Below, one piece after another: positions 58,301 to 64,000 of a stretch of DNA of 64,000 nt. A program made the translations under genes and the position numbers. The notes below the pieces were generated by a model. It ran no database searches. It saw nothing but the letters and a program-made list of their open reading frames with translations, and was not told where the DNA came from. How positions within the stretch are numbered: position 1 is the stretch's first letter; each line of letters starts with the position of its first letter. The DNA lies in NCBI GenBank assembly GCA_947650285.1, contig CANTFL010000320.1, positions 372,001 to 436,000 on the forward strand, read 5' to 3'. Origin of the DNA: Hyaloperonospora brassicae. Taxonomy: Eukaryota > Oomycota > Peronosporomycetes > Peronosporales > Peronosporaceae.

Positions 58301-58691
58301 TGTAACGGGGCACACCCTTGCGTAACATAACGCAAGGGTTTTGGGTGCCCCGACAGACGTACACGTGGCAAGCGAGGAAGCGTAGGTAGGGTAAAAGTAG
58401 AACTGTTATATTAATAGAATTAAGTCTTTAAACTACTGTCTCTCTGTTTGACTTAATTCAATTATACTAATATAACTGCATGTATGGTGACGTCTCGTCA
58501 CCACTCATTGCGCGCGTCTTGCGGCGATTGGTGGGTTGATATCATCACGATATCAACCAATGAGCAGACTCTTTGGTCGACCCTTCAATATCACCACTTT
58601 GGTGATATTGTTTAAAGAATATTCAACTTCATATTCTTTATGGTCACTTTCCTTAAAGTGACAATTTCATGTAATGGGCTGCCCCGTTACA
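58301..58691 (-). repeat. Copy 3 LTR (5' LTR)
   Basis: 391 bp, followed in element orientation by CCTGGTAGCACTTTGTAG, the likely primer-binding region. Confidence 0.95.
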
Positions 58692-58696
58692 GTGAC

Positions 58697-59215
58697 TAAA
58701 TTGATTAGCTGATAGTCGATGCATAACTCGATGTCAGCGCCATTCTTCTTTGGGACGATTAATATGGGCGATGTCCATGGATTCTGGCAAAACGAGATCA
58801 ATCGTCCCTTGAATAGTTTCTTCAACAACTCGTAAAGCTTCGATAGGTAGCAAAGGGGGACCCGTCTAGCACGTTGCTTGATGGGATCATGGACTTGGAC
58901 GTCGATATCGCAGACCCTTCCGTATGCTTGAGGTGGTAGCTCGTTACCACAGGAGATCATGATTCCTTCGTGTTTTCGCAGCACACCGATCAACTTTGCT
59001 TGTCGGGGTTTAATACGATCTCTGCATATGAAAATATCCCCGGTGTGATTCAGCTTGTTTGGCGCTACTTCCGTAAAATCCATTAAAAACGCGAGTTCTT
59101 GAGCATAATCTACCAGGATGATGTCGCTCGCGATATGCTCGAACATTGGCGTTATAATCAGAGGGAGTTTAGATGGGTCACCGTATCCTTCGCATTGAAT
59201 GCCTTTAACGCACAC
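58697..59215 (-). pseudogene. pol: Outer element RT, N-terminal half
   Basis: Contains LVDYAQELAFLMDFTEVAP, LIGVLRKHEGIMISCGN, VCDIDVQVHDPIKQRARRVP, LYELLKKLFKGRLISF and SPILIVPKKNGADIELCIDY, then stops at the copy 3 insertion. The order and wording match the large Phytophthora Ty3/gypsy polyproteins I know. The frame continues on the other side of copy 3 at 50,708. Confidence 0.85.
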
Positions 59216-60216
59216 GGGAATCGTCGGTCTAGGTCGCCAAACTGTGACTCGTACCCGCGTGTCGTCGTATCGTCTCGTCTTTCGTCGAGTCGGCGAGAAA
59301 AATGGTTCGGTATAAGCCTGTCCGTCTGCTGCGCACGACTCGTCGAGTGTGGATGAATCGCATAGGTTGATACTACGGCTATCACTTACCGTTCACGTGA
59401 CCGAGAACAGATTTCGTGAGGGGGTAGTGTTGACTGAGCCTTGTCTGGCGGTCGTTTCTTTTGTCAGTCCCGTTTTGTGTCTCGGATCGTGTGCACGACC
59501 GATCTCGATCTGGGTGGATTCATTGTCATTGTGCTCTATGGGTTATGTCGACTTCCTCGTCAGACGCAGTCGTCCTGCCCTGGCGGACGTCATCATCCCG
59601 TCGTAAAATTTCTGTAGGTCGTGTATAGGCTCGACGCTCGACAGCAGGTGGTTATTGACTCAGCCATTCCTCGTACTGCTGCTTCTCTTTACTAAACAAT
59701 CATCCGTCCATAATGTTCTTATATGCTAGCACCTACCAGTCGCTATACTTCGTCGCGTTGATTCTGACGTATCCGTCATCCCGCGGTAGAAATTATGTGT
59801 CGTAACTATTGAACGACTAAATAGTACGCTAGACACGAAGCGATTTTCGTCGAGACGTTCGGCAGCCGTACTCTCGTAGCCATCCCTTTCTCGGTAGACG
59901 ACGGATCCATGACTCATGGGTCGACTTGCTGGGTTGTTTTCGCTGCAGCCGGAATTCTTCGTACAATCGACTCTCGACATCCAATGAGCTAGCTGGTCCT
60001 CCAGCGACCTCTTCTCCGTTTGAAGTGTCTTTGACCTTTTTAGCTAACCTTAATAGGGGTATGGCGATTTCAGACGGCTATTCAGCTGTCGCGTTGAACA
60101 TGTTTAGTCGTTTATTGGCTGTTATCAAGAAATCGGTCCCGAGGATGAGGTCCACCCCCGCATGATGCGACATAATCCACACATCAAATTAATAAACTGC
60201 TTCCCATACAAGTGCA

Positions 60217-60528
60217 TCATTCGCCTTTGATCGTGATATGGTGACGACCTTCGACCTCCCGATCCTTGTACACCAATCTGTTCATCCGTGCCATGTGACC
60301 CTTGAGCTTAAGTTTTTGCGCGAAAGACTCACTGATTGCCGAGATGTTAGCTCCATTTTCAAGCAGTATATTAGTTCGTTCACAATTCATTCCCCCCATA
60401 ACAAATGCTCGCATTCTTACTCTCCGTTTTAACTTTCTGGACGACCACCATACTAGTCGCTCTACCTGTAAAAACTTCAATGGTCTCTCCGGATCCATAT
60501 TTCGCCGAGAGTTGGACGATGCATCCAT
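60217..60528 (-). pseudogene. pol: Outer element aspartic protease, active site changed
   Basis: The retropepsin core reads TNILLENGANISAISESFAQ. The family motif here is normally D-T-G-A; both Asp and Thr are changed (Glu-Asn-Gly-Ala), which would abolish activity. Confidence 0.75.
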
Positions 60529-60889
60529 CCGAGCAATCGCTCATCTACCATCGTCTTTTTCATTGGTAGTGGACGACTCTGGTTGATATTCCATTCGATT
60601 TATCCTTCCACACGTTTCATCGCCAGGCCTTCTTGTGTCTCCAACAAAAGCGAACAAGTAGTTCGCGTCGACTACTGGTTCCACTGGCTATGTCAGCCCA
60701 TTGTTTCCCGACACAGTCAAAGTCGGCGAGCCTTCTAATTTAAATGTCCTGGCGAATAGATGTGTGTGGGTTCTTCGGGCACAGTTGTTCGATCAATAGA
60801 TGACTTGAAGATCTTGGTGAGTCGCTCGAACTCCGTGAACAGTTCACACCTGCCATCGTCATGAACTTGTTTGCAGGATTTGATCACCC

Positions 60890-61270
60890 CACTCCTACAA
60901 TTTTAAAGTTTTAGCGGATTAGGTTCATTCGCATGTATTAAGCTAGTCGTACAAATTTAACTGGTATTTTTAGCAATGCATTTGCACCACAAATTGATAT
61001 AATTTTTTATAATGTAAAAATATTATGAGAGATATAAATAATGGATGATTAATTCTTGTGATCCACGCAACATTACTCCACTAAAACATAGATGTAAAGC
61101 ATTTTTCGCAGATGTAAAATCAAAATCTACTAAAAGTTGTTTGCAGATTATATTATTTGTTGATTTTTTTTATATCATCTAAACGCGTAATAAGTTATTC
61201 ACAAATTATGTAAATATCATTTAACAACCTTTTGGTAAATTCTGATTAACTCACAACTTCAAAAGTATGC
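60890..61270. other. AT-rich island inside the outer element
   Basis: About 380 bases much richer in A and T than the flanks on both sides, with no open frame of note. It may be part of a further small insertion between gag and protease, but no ends or target duplication were found. Confidence 0.4.
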
Positions 61271-61276
61271 AGCATG

Positions 61277-61620
61277 CATTTAAGCACCGGAAACTCTTTC
61301 AAGAAATTTCATCAAAATTATACGCTCTTTAAAACCCCAATCGGAATCTGCAAAAGTGAGCGTCGTATTCTGCTGCACTACACGCGCCACAAAGACCCCA
61401 TGGTTGACCTTGTCTTGAGAGGTCTTGTCTATGAAGATGGTGTACGTGATGACGTTGATCAGATCGTGCTTCATGCCCAGCTGGTACGCCCGTCCTACCC
61501 GTAGCGTTGGAACCAGATTGTACCCGCTCGTCGCGTTCTGTAGGTAACGTCACCCTGTTCACTTCTCTGACCACCTCCATGTAATTGGTGTCAGGGTCCA
61601 ACTCTTCGTCACTTGAGTTG
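61277..61620 (-). pseudogene. Unrecognised protein fragment next to the AT-rich island
   Basis: The minus-strand frame ends at TAA near 61277. Its readable part, in pieces, includes YNLVPTLRVGRAYQLGMKHD and INVITYTIFIDKTSQDKVNH, then ARVVQQNTTLTFADSDWGF. It looks like a genuine protein fragment, with an internal start at 61474 giving 64 residues, but I cannot assign a family or say whether it belongs to the outer gag region or to another insertion. Confidence 0.4.
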
Positions 61621-62202
61621 TCGTAGTCGCTTTACTCATCTTGCGACTCGTACAGATAGGCGTGTTGCCTAAGTCCTAGTTATTCAACTGCAGCCCGCAA
61701 ACCGTTCTTTGGCCCGAAGCGAGGGTGACACGGCGGCTACTATCGTCCTCGTTTCGCCTTGTCCGTCCTTCGCGCCGAGGATGTATGTACCTATTAATCA
61801 GTCGGTGTTATATCATGTCCTTCTCGATGATCGAATAAGCGATGATCACGTCTCCCTCGCTGATCGAATCGGTCATCGTCACTCCCTTGTAGTCGAGTCG
61901 GTGGCCATCACGTCTATTATCACGTCGACCATTTGATGGTCGCATACTGTCATAACGACTGTCTCTGCGAAAATTAACTCAGGACTCATATCTGTGGAAA
62001 TCGAATATTCGATTGAAACTCATTCGGTCTCGTTGCTTCTTGCGCTATTAGCCCCGCAACGGATAACTGATGACATGCTTCACTCGATTTATATCACATA
62101 GTCGTTGCGGGTAGATGAAAATCATTGATCATTATCTCCACAGTTAATAAAGAAGTGCTCTACATGGTCTTCGGACTCGGCCCCTCCTTTCTTGTATTGA
62201 AT

Positions 62203-63716
62203 CTATGCTGCTCGAGCATATCCGTTCGAACGGAGGAGGAAGTCGCACACATTTTCAGATTCCGGACGCTTCGCCGAGTAATATCTAATACTTGCCGACA
62301 GGTCGCCATGTGAACAGTAATACTCCAAAAACGTCTTGATGATCAACTTCCATTTCAGTTGCGCTTTCTTCGACAACTGTCGACAAGAACTATTGGCTGC
62401 CTTCCCCAGGATCAACTGAAATCGCTCACACCAGTCGTTCTGAGGTTTGCACGTCCAATTCATCTCGTAATCGAGCATTTTGATCCACTCGAGAGCTTCG
62501 TCGGACCAGTATCGTCTTCCCTCGAGCTTGGCAGATTTTCCCAGTGGGGCATGCGTTCGTATCTCGAGTACTTGTCCCCGTTTACTCACAGATCCTTTGA
62601 AGCTCAAAAGACGATTGCAGTTGTTCGTCAGATTACTTCCGCGTTGTTTTCGGATCTAATCATTCTTATCATCATCGTCGTCGTCGCCGTAGGGTCTTCG
62701 CCCATCTTCTCCTCTCCTTTTTGAACTTTTTCCTATCGTCGGAGGGGACGACCCTTGTGTCTCCATGTAGACGTCTTCTGCGTAAGGCGCTCTATCTACT
62801 CGAGAAAATATCTCCGGTTTCGTCTTACCTGCTCACCCTCGTGAGCATTCGTAAAAGCTGTAGTCTCGCTCGATCTTGCTTTTGACTCATAACGCGGTGG
62901 TATCGGCGCCTCCTCCTCCATCGAAGAGACTTCTTCATGCAACTGTTGCATTGTCATGTTAATGCTTGGTATTCCGTCAATTTTAAATGCGTCCCTGAGC
63001 TTGGATCGCCATCCCTTCATCTCTTTGTCTACCACTTGCGGGTTAGAGATTGTCTCAGCCAGCTTGAGGTCTTGCGACGTCTTGCACTCGTATCCCATCG
63101 CACGTAAAAGGTAAATAGTGTACGCCGATAGTGTTCCAATGCTCAAAACGGTGCAGGTCATGTTCAACATGGTGCTGAGATTCAACCATTTCGTCTGAGT
63201 AGATCGTTCGATGTCGAACTGCTTGATCCACTTGCTCTTTTTCGTCTCCTCAGTAATTCGATAAAGGATCCGGTTTGCCTGAGGAGTAGAGATTCCTATC
63301 GGGGTTCTGAAAATTTTTGATTGAAATACTCATTAATACCAACCTGAGTTCGTCATCATCTTCCTTTACTTGCTCAGCCTGCACAAATTCTCTCACCACT
63401 CGTGCATGCTTCTCCTTCATTTTCTGTACGTGACTCACAAGCCACGCGTTTAACACAAGCTTATCCTCATCTCCCTCGAGTACTCCTCCATTGTCGTACT
63501 CATCACTTCTATCTTATTCCTCCTCCTCACGGTCATCTTCTTCGGAATCGTCAATAACAGGCTCCCTCTTCACTTCAACCTTTATTTCGGTGTCGTTCAT
63601 TATCGCTTGGTTGGACACAGCGCGCACCGAACTCTCAGCATTCGCTGAGGTCTCGCCTTGTCACTATTTTTGATTGGATGAGCATATCACTCAGAGTTGG
63701 TTGTTTGGTACCTGCT
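62203..63716 (-). pseudogene. gag: Outer element gag (broken)
   Basis: The capsid core lies at 62203-62607: WSDEALEWIKMLDYEMNW, then KPQNDWCERFQLILGKAAN, LSKKAQLKWKLIIKTFLEYY and YYSAKRPESENVCDFLLRSN. Upstream frames at 62796-63185 (QQLHEEVSSMEEEAPIPPRY) and 63250-63456 give the N-terminal charged region. The frames are separated by breaks. It fits the Gag of the same Phytophthora element group as the outer RT. Confidence 0.7.
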
Positions 63717-63737
63717 AAAAAAATCACACCCTGAATT

Positions 63738-63756
63738 CCCGGGTCGCGGCACCAGT
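63738..63756 (-). other. Outer element primer-binding site
   Basis: In element orientation, after a 2-base spacer the 5' LTR is followed by TGGTGCCGCGACCCGGG, complementary to a tRNA 3' end with its CCA. I do not assign the isoacceptor. This fixes 63757 as the inner edge of the right LTR. Confidence 0.75.
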
Positions 63757-64000
63757 TGTGGTATAGTATTTAGTTAGTTATGTAGTGTAACAGCCTTAAC
63801 GTAACGAACACAACAATCGCTGTGTCGGCTTACAGGCTAGTACGTTAGGATAAATCCCTACGTGGTTCGCCCATTCGGGGTTCAGTTGTGGATTTCGCCT
63901 AACCGATTCCTTACAACCAATTCCTCCAGAGGACTGCCTGAGCTCAGCAGCTTCGAAACCTCTCTCTTCCTGAGGATTCACACCAAAGGATGGTAGCCGA
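63757..64000 (-). repeat. Outer element LTR, right copy (5' LTR), truncated by window end
   Basis: Matches 27067-27310 along its full visible length with scattered substitutions (for example CCATTCGGGGTTCAGTTGTG in both). About 680 further bases should lie beyond the window if the left copy boundary is right. Confidence 0.9.

Larger units (their letters stand above)
50709..58691 (-). mobile_element. Inner Ty3/gypsy (chromodomain) element, copy 3
   Basis: 7,983 bp, minus orientation, LTRs 50709-51099 and 58301-58691 (391 bp each, about ten differences). Target duplication GTGAC at 50704-50708 and 58692-58696. Inserted in the outer RT coding sequence. Best-preserved copy: gag is intact from its ATG, and protease-RT is open. 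Confidence 0.95.
27067..64000 (-). mobile_element. Outer Ty3/gypsy retrotransposon (right end outside window), split by three insertions
   Basis: LTR sequence at 27067-27310 recurs in the same orientation at 63757-64000. Reading the minus strand from the right, the interior gives gag (62.2-63.7 kb), protease (60.2-60.5), RT N-terminal half (58.7-59.2), RT C-terminal half and RNase H (49.4-50.7), integrase (40.7-41.4), an SH3-like tail and a chromodomain (40.0-40.7), an antisense frame (36.2-39.9) and the 3' LTR. The gaps are filled by copies 3, 2 and 1 of the inner family. The outer RT is cut cleanly by copy 3, with target duplication GTGAC. All domains carry stops, frameshifts or changed catalytic residues, so the element is dead. 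Without insertions it would be about 13 kb plus the missing part of its right LTR. Confidence 0.85.

Noticed and set aside
1..64000. tRNA and rRNA genes
   Set aside because: None recognised by eye; only tRNA-like primer-binding sequences of retroelements were seen.

Overview
The window looks like nuclear DNA of an oomycete (Phytophthora or downy-mildew type). This rests on closely spaced protein genes with few short introns, a Golgi-type Ca2+ pump, an ERAD adaptor and a TPR-methyltransferase, followed by a large block of Copia, Ty3/gypsy and pogo-like elements whose gag and pol sequences I recognise as the kinds found in Phytophthora. Species cannot be fixed from the sequence alone.

Region 1 (1-13.9 kb) is gene-rich: the C-terminal part of an alpha-actinin-like EF-hand protein (+), an SPCA/PMR1-type Ca2+-ATPase (+), an HRD3/SEL1L-like Sel1-repeat membrane protein (-, tail to tail with the pump), a protein joining an acidic/basic N-terminus to a SnoaL/NTF2-like domain (+), and a spliced TPR-type SAM methyltransferase (-, about seven exons). 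The pump and HRD3 both serve the secretory pathway, but nothing shows shared regulation.

Region 2 (14.0-21.9 kb) is bounded by inverted G-rich/C-rich ends and a second pair of inverted arms. A broken, unrecognised reading frame inside it is split by a complete but degenerate Copia element (15416-20730, minus orientation, 411-bp LTRs, target duplication CTATG). Region 3 (21.9-27.1 kb) is AT-rich and holds relicts: a decayed LTR, a dead pogo/Tigger transposase, a Ty3/gypsy RT scrap and an old LTR.

Region 4 (27,067 to beyond 64,000) is one outer Ty3/gypsy element (minus orientation) opened by nested insertions. Its left LTR lies at about 27.07-27.99 kb; its right LTR starts at 63,757 and runs off the window, next to a clear primer-binding site. 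Three copies of a second chromodomain Ty3/gypsy family, about 8 kb each, lie inside it: copy 1 (28211-36196, minus, TSD GTCTC), copy 2 (41388-49371, plus, no matching TSD) and copy 3 (50709-58691, minus, TSD GTGAC). The split outer gag, protease, RT, integrase and chromodomain sequences can be followed between them.

The most unusual signal is in this inner family. Its sequence is crowded with short perfect inverted repeats (stems of 8-14 bp every 50-100 bases) through LTR, gag, pol and antisense frame alike. It also has a textbook -1 frameshift signal at the gag/pol junction, in-frame stop codons shared between copies, and a long antisense reading frame with a coiled coil overlapping the chromodomain. 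The outer element has a different antisense coiled-coil frame in the same relative place.
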